Of a stretch of DNA of 64,000 bases, positions 1-8,248 are shown piece after piece. A program made the translations under genes and the position numbers. The notes below the pieces were generated by a model, which saw only the letters and a program-made list of their open reading frames with translations, did not search any database and had not been told where the DNA came from. Source of the DNA: Flavobacteriaceae bacterium. Lineage in GTDB: Bacteria > Bacteroidota > Bacteroidia > Flavobacteriales > Flavobacteriaceae. How positions within the stretch are numbered: the first letter of the stretch is position 1; each line of letters starts with the position of its first letter. The stretch spans positions 1-64,000 of the forward strand of contig JAKITD010000006.1 of the NCBI GenBank assembly GCA_021648265.1, written 5' to 3'.

Positions 1-2
1 CC

Positions 3-1979
3 GACTTCAACAAAGAAAGATTGGACACATTAAAAAAATTATATCCTGATTTGTTTGCCAACGAAGGAAAAGTAAACATTCGTGAAATAGCCAAATTAAT
101 GGATTATGCAAGTGTAAACGAAACCGAACGTTACGAGTTTAGATGGTTTGGAAAAAGCAATGCCAAAAGAGAAGCCTTTACCCCTACTGATGCTACGCTT
201 GTGTATGATGAAACAAGAAGTGTAAACCCTACCGAAAGCGAAAACCTGATTATTGAAGGTGAAAATTTAGCGGTATTGAAATTACTAAGCAATAGCTATC
301 GTGAGCAAGTAAAGTGTATTTACATTGACCCGCCTTACAACACAGGAAAAGACTTTGTGTATTCTGATAGCTGGAAACAAGATAAAGCCCAATATTGGGA
401 AGATGCAGGGATGACCGAAAATGGTTATAAAATAGACAGCAATGCTGAAACTGATGGACGATTTCATAGTAATTGGCTGAATATGATGTACAGCCGATTA
501 CTAATTGCAAGACAATTACTTAAAGAAGATGGGGTGATTTTTATCTCCATTGATGATAATGAAGTACACCATTTAAGAAAATTATGTGATGATGTTTTTG
601 GGGAGGAAAATTTTATGGCACAATTCTCATGGCGAACTGATGGCAATTTTGATAATCAAGCAAAATTCAAAAATGTTCATGAATATATTTTAGTGTATGC
701 AAAAATTTCAGAAATGTTCCCTGCACCTCCTGTTGTTGATCCAAGTACTCCAGAAGATAGTAAGTTATTTCTTGATGAAATTCGGAATACTATTGTTAAA
801 AATGGTCCAAAAAACCCAATTAGCGAAATAACATTACCAATTGGATTTCCTTCAGCAATAAGGGATGGTTCTATTCAGAAAAGAACTGAATCATGGCCAC
901 ATTATAATATTGATGCAATAATTAAGAGTGGCAAGCTCACCAATGAAGTTATCATAAAAAGTGGATGGAGTTCGAAAGAATTGTTAGAAAAATTCATTGA
1001 AAAAAATTGTATAGCAATATTAGATTCTAAAGGACAGGAAACAACCTTTGTTATATCAAATTCAGGAGCAATAGAAACCGTTAAAAATAGAACTTCTGAA
1101 CAAAGCCATGTAATTACTGTATTGAATGGATTAGGTGGTCCTCAAAAAGCTTCTGGCATATTGGAAAGTATGGGGATTGTTTTTGACGGATATCCTAAAC
1201 CCGTTGATCTTATAAAATATCTCGCTAAAATGAATACAATTAACGAGAATGATATTTTTCTCGATTTCTTCTCAGGATCTGGAACAACAGGACAAGCAAT
1301 TACGGAACTCAACCAAGAAGATGGTGGTAACAGGAAATACATTTTAGTACAATTACCAGAACAAACAGACGAAAAAAGTGAAGCCTACAAAGCAGGTTAC
1401 AAAAAAATAAGCGACATCACTATTGAGCGTAACAAACGAGTAATTGATAAAATACAAAAAGAGCTAAAAGAAAAAGAAGAAAAGAAGAAGGGCGAAATTC
1501 CTTTTGATATTGCGGCAGAAGAATCTGTGCAATACGGCAAGTCGAAAAAGACTGGTCTTGGATTTAAAGTATTCAAACTGCAAAAATCTAACTTCCCAAG
1601 AGTAGAATTTGCTCCAGACCCTGAAAAAACAGAAGAAGAAAATATTGAATTGCTCAAAAAGTACATCAAATATAAAGAAGCTCAATTGGTTTCTGCTTTT
1701 AATAAAGATGAGTTGATAACCGAAATACTAATCAAAAACGGTTTTAAGCTCAATTACACCTTAACCAAACAAGAGGAATTCAAGAAAAATGAAATTCTGT
1801 TTGCTACAGATGGAGACAAAGAAACGCTAATCTGTTTAGATGTAATTATTGCAGACGAAACAGTAGAGCATTTCAAAACAAATACAGACCAAAAATTAAT
1901 TGTGTTGGAACGTGCCTTAGACACCACCAAAAAATGGAATCTAAAACACGCTATGGGCGATAAGTTTAATGCTTTTTAG
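3..1979 (+). CDS. mod: Type III restriction-modification DNA methyltransferase (Mod), 5'-partial
   Basis: This is an adenine-N6 DNA methyltransferase of the type III (Mod) kind, which modifies a short asymmetric site. The catalytic motif IV DPPYNTG lies near residue 103 and the AdoMet-binding motif LDFFSGSGTTG near residue 414 (counted from the TTG at 21). This is the beta-class order, DPPY before FxGxG. The roughly 300 residues between them would be the target-recognition region. The frame stays open to the window edge (codons DFNKER precede the TTG at 21), so the gene almost certainly starts upstream. The C-terminal region after about residue 480 is Lys/Glu rich. No Res helicase-nuclease gene follows; the next genes are a GxxExxY protein and a SWIM protein. 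Res may lie upstream of the window, or the methyltransferase may be an orphan. Confidence 0.9.
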   Translation, partial: DFNKERLDTLKKLYPDLFANEGKVNIREIAKLMDYASVNETERYEFRWFGKSNAKREAFTPTDATLVYDETRSVNPTESENLIIEGENLAVLKLLSNSYREQVKCIYIDPPYNTGKDFVYSDSWKQDKAQYWEDAGMTENGYKIDSNAETDGRFHSNWLNMMYSRLLIARQLLKEDGVIFISIDDNEVHHLRKLCDDVFGEENFMAQFSWRTDGNFDNQAKFKNVHEYILVYAKISEMFPAPPVVDPSTPEDSKLFLDEIRNTIVKNGPKNPISEITLPIGFPSAIRDGSIQKRTESWPHYNIDAIIKSGKLTNEVIIKSGWSSKELLEKFIEKNCIAILDSKGQETTFVISNSGAIETVKNRTSEQSHVITVLNGLGGPQKASGILESMGIVFDGYPKPVDLIKYLAKMNTINENDIFLDFFSGSGTTGQAITELNQEDGGNRKYILVQLPEQTDEKSEAYKAGYKKISDITIERNKRVIDKIQKELKEKEEKKKGEIPFDIAAEESVQYGKSKKTGLGFKVFKLQKSNFPRVEFAPDPEKTEEENIELLKKYIKYKEAQLVSAFNKDELITEILIKNGFKLNYTLTKQEEFKKNEILFATDGDKETLICLDVIIADETVEHFKTNTDQKLIVLERALDTTKKWNLKHAMGDKFNAF

Positions 1980-1988
1980 AATGAGTTT

Positions 1989-2006
1989 CCCGCAGATTTC
2001 GCAGAT
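1989..2006. repeat. Left inverted repeat flanking the GxxExxY gene
   Basis: The 18-bp sequence cccgcagatttcgcagat lies 10 bp after the mod stop codon. Its reverse complement occurs with one mismatch at 2456-2473, just after the GxxExxY gene. Together the two copies bracket the gene like the ends of a small mobile cassette. Confidence 0.75.
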
Positions 2007-2065
2007 GAACGCAGAAAAAGAAAGAATAAAGCATCAGTGAACATCAGCGGGAGAAAAAAAACACA

Positions 2066-2443
2066 ATGACAGAAAACGATATATCATACAAAATAAGAGG
2101 AGCAATATTTAATATTTATAATGCGTTAGGTCCAGGTTTGTTAGAATCTGTCTATGTAGCTGCCTTTATGTTTGAACTAAAAAAAGAAGGGCTAAAAGTT
2201 AGAAAAGAAGTCCCTGTACCTGTTTATTATGAAGGAGAAAAGTTAGAGGTTGGTTTTAGACTGGATTTGTTGGTTGAAAATAAAGTGATAATTGAAGTGA
2301 AATCAGTAGAGAATTTAGCTGAAGTACATCATAAACAAGTATTAACTTATTTAAAACTCACGAAACTAAAATTAGCCATATTGGTGAACTTCAATGTGGA
2401 TGATATCAAATCTGGGATATTTAGAAAAGTAAACGGACTATAA
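2066..2443 (+). CDS. GxxExxY family protein (PD-(D/E)xK nuclease-like)
   Basis: A 125-residue protein of the GxxExxY family, named for the motif seen here as G24-LL-E27-SV-Y30. Further on, D67 followed by E77-V-K79 fits the D...ExK core of the PD-(D/E)xK nuclease fold, so a nuclease activity is plausible, though the biological role of the family is not established. The length is normal for the family and the frame is intact. The gene sits 86 bp after mod and 45 bp before the SWIM gene, in the same direction, and is bracketed by near-perfect 18-bp inverted repeats (1989-2006 and 2456-2473). A shared gcgggagaaaaa string precedes both its own start and that of the next gene. This suggests it arrived as a cassette. 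Confidence 0.85.
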   Translation: MTENDISYKIRGAIFNIYNALGPGLLESVYVAAFMFELKKEGLKVRKEVPVPVYYEGEKLEVGFRLDLLVENKVIIEVKSVENLAEVHHKQVLTYLKLTKLKLAILVNFNVDDIKSGIFRKVNGL

Positions 2444-2455
2444 AAATCAGCGAAT

Positions 2456-2473
2456 ATCTGCGTAATCTGCGGG
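2456..2473. repeat. Right inverted repeat flanking the GxxExxY gene
   Basis: atctgcgtaatctgcggg matches the reverse complement of 1989-2006 at 17 of 18 positions. It lies between the GxxExxY stop codon and the SWIM gene start. The adjoining gcgggagaaaaa also appears as a direct repeat at about 2047, just before the GxxExxY start. Confidence 0.75.
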
Positions 2474-2488
2474 AGAAAAAATGAAAGT

Positions 2489-4198
2489 ATGCAAATACCA
2501 TTAAACGAATTTGAGCAACTCATTGATGAAAAAATCCTAAAAAGAGGTTTATCCTATTTTAAAGGTGGAGCAATAGCAGATTTTTCGGAAATTTCAACTG
2601 GAGAACCCGCCTGCCGGACGGGCAGGTATGAAGCCATTGTTTCGGGTACGGAAGAATACACGGTTCAATTAGAAATCAGTAACAATACAATAACTGAGCA
2701 TAATTGCGATTGCCCTTACGATATGGGACCTGTTTGCAAACACGTAGTTGCAGTAATTTTTCATTTACAACAAGATGAATTAGAACTAAATCTGCCAAAT
2801 ATTTCTAAACCAAGAAAGAAAAAAACAAAATCCGTTTCTCAACAAGTAAAAGAATTACTAAATGCTATTTCACATAACGAATTGATAGACTTTGTACAGG
2901 AGAACAGCAAAAAAGACAAAAAATTTAGAAATTACTTTTTAGCATCCTTTGGGCATTTAAGTCAAAACCAATCGAAAGAATTTTATCAAAAACAAATTCA
3001 TTCCATTTTACAAACCGCGGCAGGAAGAGATGGTTGGATAGGTTGGTCGGATATGAAATATGTGGTAAACACCACAGAGCCATTTTTAGAAAATGCTGAA
3101 AAATATTTAGCCAATAACAATTTTGAAAATGTATTTTTCATAAGCACAGCCTTATTGGAAGAAATGACAGAAGCGTTTCAATATGGAGACGATAGCAATG
3201 GTGATTTAGGTTATTTTATTGAATCGGCTATGGAATTACTTTCAAAATTAGCTCAAGAAAAACTTCCTAAAATATTGAAAGAAGAGATATTTGAATATTG
3301 TATTTCCTCCTTTAATCAAAAATTATTTGAGGGTTGGGATTGGCATTTAGGGATGTTACATATTGCTTGTGAGTTAACTGAAAAAGAAAGTGATGCAGAT
3401 ATAATACTTAGTTGTTTGGACACCATTAACATTAACGGAGAGTATGAACGAGAACGAGCTCAATCCTTTAAATTAGATTTGTTGAGAAAATTTAAAAATG
3501 AAAAAGAAGTAGAAAAGTACATCAATAAACATATATCAAATTCATCTATCAGAAAACAAGAGATAGAAAAGGCATTTGCAAATGAAAACTTTGAAAGAGT
3601 AGTAAAACTCTCAAAAGACGGAATTAAATGTGATGAAAAAGACAAACCAGGATTAGTGAAAGTATGGTACAATTGGTTACTAAAAGTTGCTCAATCACAT
3701 AAAGACACTTCAAAAGTTATTGAATATTCAAGGTTTCTGTTTATTGATAACTTTCATCCCGAACAAGATTATTATCAAATTCTTAAAGAGAATATTGAAG
3801 ATGAAAATTGGCATCCATTTTTAGAGAAAATAATAAAAGAGGTAACACCGAAAAGCAGATGGACTTACACAGAGTTAATTCGAAAGATTTACATAAAAGA
3901 AGAATGGTGGGATAGGTTATTTCTTATGCTCAAACAAAACCTCTCTATGGAAAATATCGAACAAAATGAACCGTATTTATCAAAAGATTATTCTTCTGAA
4001 TTAATTGAATTGTATAGTGAAAGAATTATAAATTACGTTGAAAAATATATAGGGAGAAATCATTACCAAACTGCTTGCAGGTATTTACGTAGAATGAAAA
4101 AGTTGGGTGGGAATGAAAAAGTAAATGAGTTAATAGAAATATTTAAAAAGCAATACCCGCAACGTAAAGCTTTAATGGACGAGTTAAACCGTGTGTAA
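2489..4198 (+). CDS. SWIM zinc-finger family protein
   Basis: A 569-residue protein with a SWIM zinc-binding motif, C73-x-C75 ... C83-x-H85 (CDCPYDMGPVCKH), near its N-terminus. SWIM motifs are known in DNA-, protein- and recombinase-partner proteins. The remaining 480 residues are Lys/Glu rich and look helical throughout; I recognise no catalytic domain. Residues 40-46 (PACRTGR) are encoded by a GC-rich palindrome, cctgccggacgggcagg at 2610-2626, which stands out against the AT-rich gene and looks like an in-frame insertion upstream of the finger. The gene follows mod and the GxxExxY gene in the same direction, so a role linked to DNA modification is possible but unproven. Confidence 0.8.
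   Translation: MQIPLNEFEQLIDEKILKRGLSYFKGGAIADFSEISTGEPACRTGRYEAIVSGTEEYTVQLEISNNTITEHNCDCPYDMGPVCKHVVAVIFHLQQDELELNLPNISKPRKKKTKSVSQQVKELLNAISHNELIDFVQENSKKDKKFRNYFLASFGHLSQNQSKEFYQKQIHSILQTAAGRDGWIGWSDMKYVVNTTEPFLENAEKYLANNNFENVFFISTALLEEMTEAFQYGDDSNGDLGYFIESAMELLSKLAQEKLPKILKEEIFEYCISSFNQKLFEGWDWHLGMLHIACELTEKESDADIILSCLDTININGEYERERAQSFKLDLLRKFKNEKEVEKYINKHISNSSIRKQEIEKAFANENFERVVKLSKDGIKCDEKDKPGLVKVWYNWLLKVAQSHKDTSKVIEYSRFLFIDNFHPEQDYYQILKENIEDENWHPFLEKIIKEVTPKSRWTYTELIRKIYIKEEWWDRLFLMLKQNLSMENIEQNEPYLSKDYSSELIELYSERIINYVEKYIGRNHYQTACRYLRRMKKLGGNEKVNELIEIFKKQYPQRKALMDELNRV
2610..2626. repeat. GC-rich palindrome inserted inside the SWIM gene
   Basis: cctgcc-ggacg-ggcagg forms a perfect 6-bp stem with a 5-nt loop. 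The surrounding 21 bp (codons PACRTGR) are GC-rich in a gene that is otherwise strongly AT-rich. The insert length is a multiple of three, so the frame is kept. It resembles palindromic elements dispersed in Bacteroidota genomes, recalled from general knowledge. Confidence 0.7.
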
Positions 4199-4474
4199 TT
4201 GCCTTCGCTAAAAGTCATACATCCCGAGCTTTCGGGACTAAGTCGCTCGAAAAGCCAACCGCCCAAGCCAATCCCGAGCCTTCGGGAGTAAAAGAGTATG
4301 CCTTTGCCAACGCTATCAGCAGGACGAAAAATAAAGCCCAGACAGCTAACAAGGTATAAAAATCATTGGGCAATAAGTAGTTAATATGATATTTAGAGTA
4401 ATAAATAAAATTTACGGTAAACTGAAAATGAAGTGCTTTGAAATGCCCAACGCTTCATACACAAACCGTTGGCA
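4196..4474. repeat. Noncoding palindrome-rich element with attC-like end
   Basis: This stretch between the SWIM gene and the LysE remnant holds two small hairpins, tcccga-gctt-tcggga at 4222-4237 and tcccga-gcct-tcggga at 4272-4287. A pair of complementary segments follows, attgggca near 4363 and tgcccaac near 4444. It starts its last part with gctaacaa (about 4347) and ends with cgttggca (4467-4474), which is the look of an integron attC-like site (TAAC ... GTTG ends). Similar strings are dispersed in Flavobacteria genomes as far as I recall. No integrase is visible. The element ends exactly where homology to LysE begins. Confidence 0.45.
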
Positions 4475-4915
4475 TTTGGACTTTCGGCAATAATCACTAC
4501 TTCTGAAACTCTTTTTTATGGTATTAAAGTTTTGGGATCTCTCTATTTATCCTATTTAGCTTATAAAGTATTTTTAAGTGATAGTAAGATTTCGTTAAGC
4601 GAGAATGCTCCTAAAAAATCAAATATTCAACTTTTTAAACAAGGAGTTATTATGAATATTGTCAATCCGAAAGTGATGATTTTCTTTTTGGCATTTTTCT
4701 CAGGTTTTCTTTGGAATAAATCAGGCAATACAGTGGTTCAATTTTACATTTTAGGAATTACATTTATGATTGTTTCCTTTATTGTTTTTAGTTCTTTGGC
4801 ATTATTATCGGGTACAATTTCTTCTTATTTATTAAAACATAAATCTACAGGAGCTATTTTAAAATGGCTTCAAATAGTTGTATTTGTGGGGATTGCAATT
4901 TTTATATTAATTTAG
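4469..4915 (+). pseudogene. LysE/RhtB family amino-acid exporter, 5'-truncated remnant
   Basis: The open frame encodes about 148 residues of a LysE-type membrane exporter: SETLFYGIKVLGSLYLSYLA near the start is the conserved middle of the family, and three further hydrophobic segments follow to a natural stop. Family members are about 200-210 residues, so the first 55-60 residues, including the first helix and the conserved N-terminal signature, are missing. There is no ATG start; the frame begins at a TTG inside the attC-like end of the preceding element, after an in-frame TGA at 4439. The break coincides with the repeat border, which points to loss by recombination or insertion. A working protein is unlikely. 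Confidence 0.75.
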
Positions 4916-5168
4916 TAGTGTCCGATTAAAACTTTACGTTTTCTTGAAAACCTATTTATAGATTAAATTCAAGCTTTTAAAAAAAAGACACCTTACTTTT
5001 CTATTTTTTTATTAATACTTATTTATTAAATAAACACAATAGTTTAAGCTACAGTTTATGTGGTAGTTAAAATCAAGTCTTTTATCTTTTGTCTTTCAGC
5101 GGAGCGGTCTTTAATCTTTTTTGCAGTAATTCTTAATTATTCCACTTCAATAAAACAATAGGAATGAT

Positions 5169-5176
5169 TACCTTTG
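5169..5176 (+). promoter_or_regulatory. -7 element TACCTTTG for mvaB (leaderless)
   Basis: TACCTTTG fits the Bacteroidota TAnnTTTG -7 box. Its final G is 6 nt before the ATG at 5182, so transcription would begin within a few bases of the start codon. This favours 5182 over the upstream in-frame ATG at 5164. No clear -33 TTG was seen. Confidence 0.5.
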
Positions 5177-5181
5177 AAGGT

Positions 5182-6045
5182 ATGCAAAAAGTAAAAATAA
5201 TAGAGTGCCCTAGAGATGCTATGCAAGGAATTCGTGATTGGATTCCTACTGAAAAAAAAGCACAATACATTCAATCATTATTACGTTGTGGATTTGATAC
5301 CATTGACTTTGGAAGTTTTGTGTCGCCAAAAGCAATTCCTCAAATGAAGGATACAGCAGACTTGCTTTCGCAATTAGATTTATCTTCAACAGATAGCAAA
5401 CTATTAGCGATTATTGCGAATGTTAGAGGAGCACAAGATGCAGTTCAACATAATGAAATTCAATATTTGGGCTATCCCTTTTCAATTTCTGAAAACTTTC
5501 AGATGCGAAATACTCATAAAACCATTGAACAATCCTTAGAAACATTACAAGAAATATTAAACCTAGCAGATGCTTCAAACAAAGAAGTAGTGGCTTACCT
5601 TTCTATGGGTTTCGGAAATCCTTATGGAGACCCTTGGAATGTGGATATAGTAGGAGAGTGGACCGAAAAATTGTCCAATATGGGAGTTAAAATCTTATCA
5701 TTGAGCGATACGGTTGGAACTTCAACTCCAGAGATTATTAGTTATTTGTTTTCTGAATTAATTCCGAAATACACCAACATCGAATTTGGAGCACATTTAC
5801 ATACCACACCCACCAAATGGCACGAAAAACTGGATGCTGCTTACCAATCAGGCTGTCGAAGATTTGATGGTGCAATTCAAGGTTTTGGAGGTTGCCCAAT
5901 GGCAAAAGATAAACTCACAGGAAATATACCAACCGAGAAAATGTTAAGCTATTTTACGACTCATAAAGTGGATTCAAACATCAATCCAATGTCATTTGAA
6001 AGTGCCCATAACGAGGCCACAAAAATATTTACAAAATACCATTAA
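5182..6045 (+). CDS. mvaB: Hydroxymethylglutaryl-CoA lyase
   Basis: Cleaves HMG-CoA to acetoacetate and acetyl-CoA, the last step of leucine breakdown. ECPRDAMQG close to the N-terminus is the metal/substrate motif of the HMGL-like TIM barrel, AHLHTTP supplies metal-binding histidines, and GGCPMAKDKLTGN near the C-terminus contains the catalytic cysteine of the HMG-CoA lyase signature. The length of 287 residues is normal. An ATG at 5164 would add six residues, but a -7 promoter box lies between it and the ATG at 5182, so I place the start at 5182. The next gene follows on the same strand after 13 bp. Confidence 0.88.
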   Translation: MQKVKIIECPRDAMQGIRDWIPTEKKAQYIQSLLRCGFDTIDFGSFVSPKAIPQMKDTADLLSQLDLSSTDSKLLAIIANVRGAQDAVQHNEIQYLGYPFSISENFQMRNTHKTIEQSLETLQEILNLADASNKEVVAYLSMGFGNPYGDPWNVDIVGEWTEKLSNMGVKILSLSDTVGTSTPEIISYLFSELIPKYTNIEFGAHLHTTPTKWHEKLDAAYQSGCRRFDGAIQGFGGCPMAKDKLTGNIPTEKMLSYFTTHKVDSNINPMSFESAHNEATKIFTKYH

Positions 6046-6058
6046 TCTTATTTTTAAA

Positions 6059-7573
6059 ATGAAAAACATATTATTTCTATTAGTTTTAACAGCAAGTTTA
6101 TTTTTCAGTTGTAAAGAAAATCCAGAAAACGATATTATTACTTTCAAATTTCTTCAAGTAAACGATGTGTATGAAATCGAAGCTTTAAATGGCGGGAAAT
6201 TTGGAGGAATGGCAAGGGTAGCCTACGTTCGGGATTCTATAAAAAAGGAAAATCCGAATACTTTTCTATTTATGGCAGGCGATTTTTTAAATCCTTCGTT
6301 ATTAGGAACACTTAAAATTAATGGAGAACGCATCTACGGAAAGCATATGATTGAGGTGATGAATGCGATGGATTTTGATTTAGTAACTTTCGGAAACCAC
6401 GAATTTGATTTAAAAGACAAATACCTTCAGAAGCGATTAAACGAATCTAATTTTCAATGGATGTCTTCCAATGTGCTTCATAAAGTGGACGGGAAAAGCA
6501 TTCCGTTTACCATTCAGAAAGAAAATGATACGGTAGCAATTCCAACGAGTTTTACATTTCAAATTAAAAACAAAAACGGAAAAGAAGTAAAAGTTGGTTT
6601 TGTGGGAACCACCATCCCTTCCAACCCCGTACCTTATGTAGATTATGGTGATATTTATAAAGATGCAAAAACGGCTTATAACGAAATAAAAGATAAAGTA
6701 GATGTGGTGATGGGATTCACACATTTAGAAATTGATCAGGACAAGGAGTTGGTGCGTCAAATTCCAGAAATACCTTTTGTAATGGGAGGTCACGAGCATA
6801 ATTTTATGTTGGTAACCGAAGGAAATTCAGTAATTGCAAAAGCAGATGCAAATGCAAAAACGCTGTACATTCACACCTTCACCTATAATGTAAAAACAAA
6901 AGAGTTAACTCGTGATTCAGAACTTTTTTATCTGGATGAAAAAATTGCTTTCGATCCAAAAGTAGAAGTAATAGTTGATAAATGGGTGGAGATTCAGGAT
7001 TCGAAAATTACACAAGTTATCGATGATCCTTACGAATTAATTTATAAAAGCGAGCAACCATTAGATGGGACAGATAGTGCTAATAGAAGTATTCAAACCG
7101 ATTTGGGCGATATTATTACCGAAGCAATGGCTTGGGCTTACGACAATAAAGTAGATGCTGCGATAGTTAATGGAGGATCCATTCGTATTGACGATATGCT
7201 CCCGAAAGAAGTGGAAAGTATAGATATATTTAGAGTATTGCCTTTTGGCGGAAGTGTTCTAAAAGTAGATATTAATGGAAAACTATTAAAACAAGTATTG
7301 GACTTCGGAAAATCAAAACGAGGAAATGGCGCCTATTTGCAACGATACAATATTACGGAAGGACCAAAAGGAGAATGGTTGATTGGTGGGAAAAAGATAA
7401 GAGATCTTAAAAAATATACAGTTGCATTTAGTGATTTCTTGTTAAAAGGATATGACATTCCTTTTCTAAAACCAGACAATAAAGGAATAAAAAAAGTCTA
7501 TACACCTACCGAAGAAGAACATGCATACGATATTCGGAAAGCTATAATCATGTATTTAAAATCTAAGAAATAA
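6059..7573 (+). CDS. 5'-nucleotidase / metallophosphatase family lipoprotein
   Basis: A 504-residue protein of the UshA/5'-nucleotidase family, expected to hydrolyse nucleotides or related phosphoesters outside the cytoplasm. It begins with a lipoprotein signal (MKNILFLLV...SLFFSC). The metallophosphatase motifs run in order: QVNDVYEIE, AGDFLNPS, FGNHEFD and GGHEHN. The C-terminal substrate domain includes VNGGSIRIDD. The first motif has Tyr where many members have His (NDVY instead of NDxH), a variant I associate with one subfamily. The frame is open upstream to 5996, but only the ATG at 6059 gives a signal peptide. Four bases separate it from the next gene, so the two are probably cotranscribed. 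Confidence 0.87.
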   Translation: MKNILFLLVLTASLFFSCKENPENDIITFKFLQVNDVYEIEALNGGKFGGMARVAYVRDSIKKENPNTFLFMAGDFLNPSLLGTLKINGERIYGKHMIEVMNAMDFDLVTFGNHEFDLKDKYLQKRLNESNFQWMSSNVLHKVDGKSIPFTIQKENDTVAIPTSFTFQIKNKNGKEVKVGFVGTTIPSNPVPYVDYGDIYKDAKTAYNEIKDKVDVVMGFTHLEIDQDKELVRQIPEIPFVMGGHEHNFMLVTEGNSVIAKADANAKTLYIHTFTYNVKTKELTRDSELFYLDEKIAFDPKVEVIVDKWVEIQDSKITQVIDDPYELIYKSEQPLDGTDSANRSIQTDLGDIITEAMAWAYDNKVDAAIVNGGSIRIDDMLPKEVESIDIFRVLPFGGSVLKVDINGKLLKQVLDFGKSKRGNGAYLQRYNITEGPKGEWLIGGKKIRDLKKYTVAFSDFLLKGYDIPFLKPDNKGIKKVYTPTEEEHAYDIRKAIIMYLKSKK

Positions 7574-7577
7574 AATT

Positions 7578-8054
7578 ATGAAAAAAATCATCAAGTACAT
7601 ATTAATTATTTTGATAATTGCATTGGTAGTTATGCAATTTATTAGACCTGATAAAAATGAAGGCGGATATGAAAGTTTAGCAGCTTTTAAAACAGAAACC
7701 AATGTCCCAGAAGAAGTTTTTGAAATCTTAAAAACAAACTGTTTTGATTGTCATAGCAACCAGACGGTTTATCCTTGGTATGCCGAAATTTCTCCTCTTT
7801 CATATTGGTTTAAGGATCATATAGATGAAGGAAAAGATGAGCTAAATTTTTCTGAATGGAAAAGCTATTCTGTTAAAAAGAAAGATCATAAATTAGAAGA
7901 ACTTGTTGAAGAGGTTGAGGAAGGTGAAATGCCTTTAGATTCTTATACTTGGATTCACGCAAAACTTTCCAAAAAAGATCGGAAAACACTTATTGTTTGG
8001 GCAAATTTAGCACGGTTACCTTATCAATTGGAGCTGGAAAAACTTCGAAAGTAG
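7578..8054 (+). CDS. Haem-binding domain protein (c-type CxxCH)
   Basis: A 158-residue protein with one N-terminal membrane anchor (residues 4-21) and a CFDCH motif near residue 54, the covalent haem site of a c-type cytochrome. The pattern CFDCHSN...YPWYAEISPLSYW and the later GEMPL segment match the Haem_bd family found in Bacteroidota, which is periplasmic. Its electron partner is unknown. It starts 4 bp after the nucleotidase gene in the same direction. No frameshift or truncation is seen. Confidence 0.85.
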   Translation: MKKIIKYILIILIIALVVMQFIRPDKNEGGYESLAAFKTETNVPEEVFEILKTNCFDCHSNQTVYPWYAEISPLSYWFKDHIDEGKDELNFSEWKSYSVKKKDHKLEELVEEVEEGEMPLDSYTWIHAKLSKKDRKTLIVWANLARLPYQLELEKLRK

Positions 8055-8187
8055 CCTACGATAATCAAATAAGTGAGTGCGTATTTTATATGTGATTTGA
8101 TGTATGATTATAAAGGGGAGTGATAATTACTTCCTTTGTAGCGATTTTATTTCAATTAATAATAAAAAAATAATCAACAAAATGTAG

Positions 8188-8195
8188 TAACTTTG
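8188..8195 (+). promoter_or_regulatory. -7 element TAACTTTG for guaB
   Basis: TAACTTTG fits the TAnnTTTG consensus and is followed by gcac. It would give a leader of about 50 nt before guaB. Confidence 0.6.
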
Positions 8196-8248
8196 CACGC
8201 AATTAAATACGAATCAATTTCTCCCTTCGGAATATAATTTTAATTGCT

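Noticed and set aside
5996-6058. Longer start of the 5'-nucleotidase gene inside mvaB
   Set aside because: The added residues would bury the lipoprotein signal that begins at the ATG at 6059.
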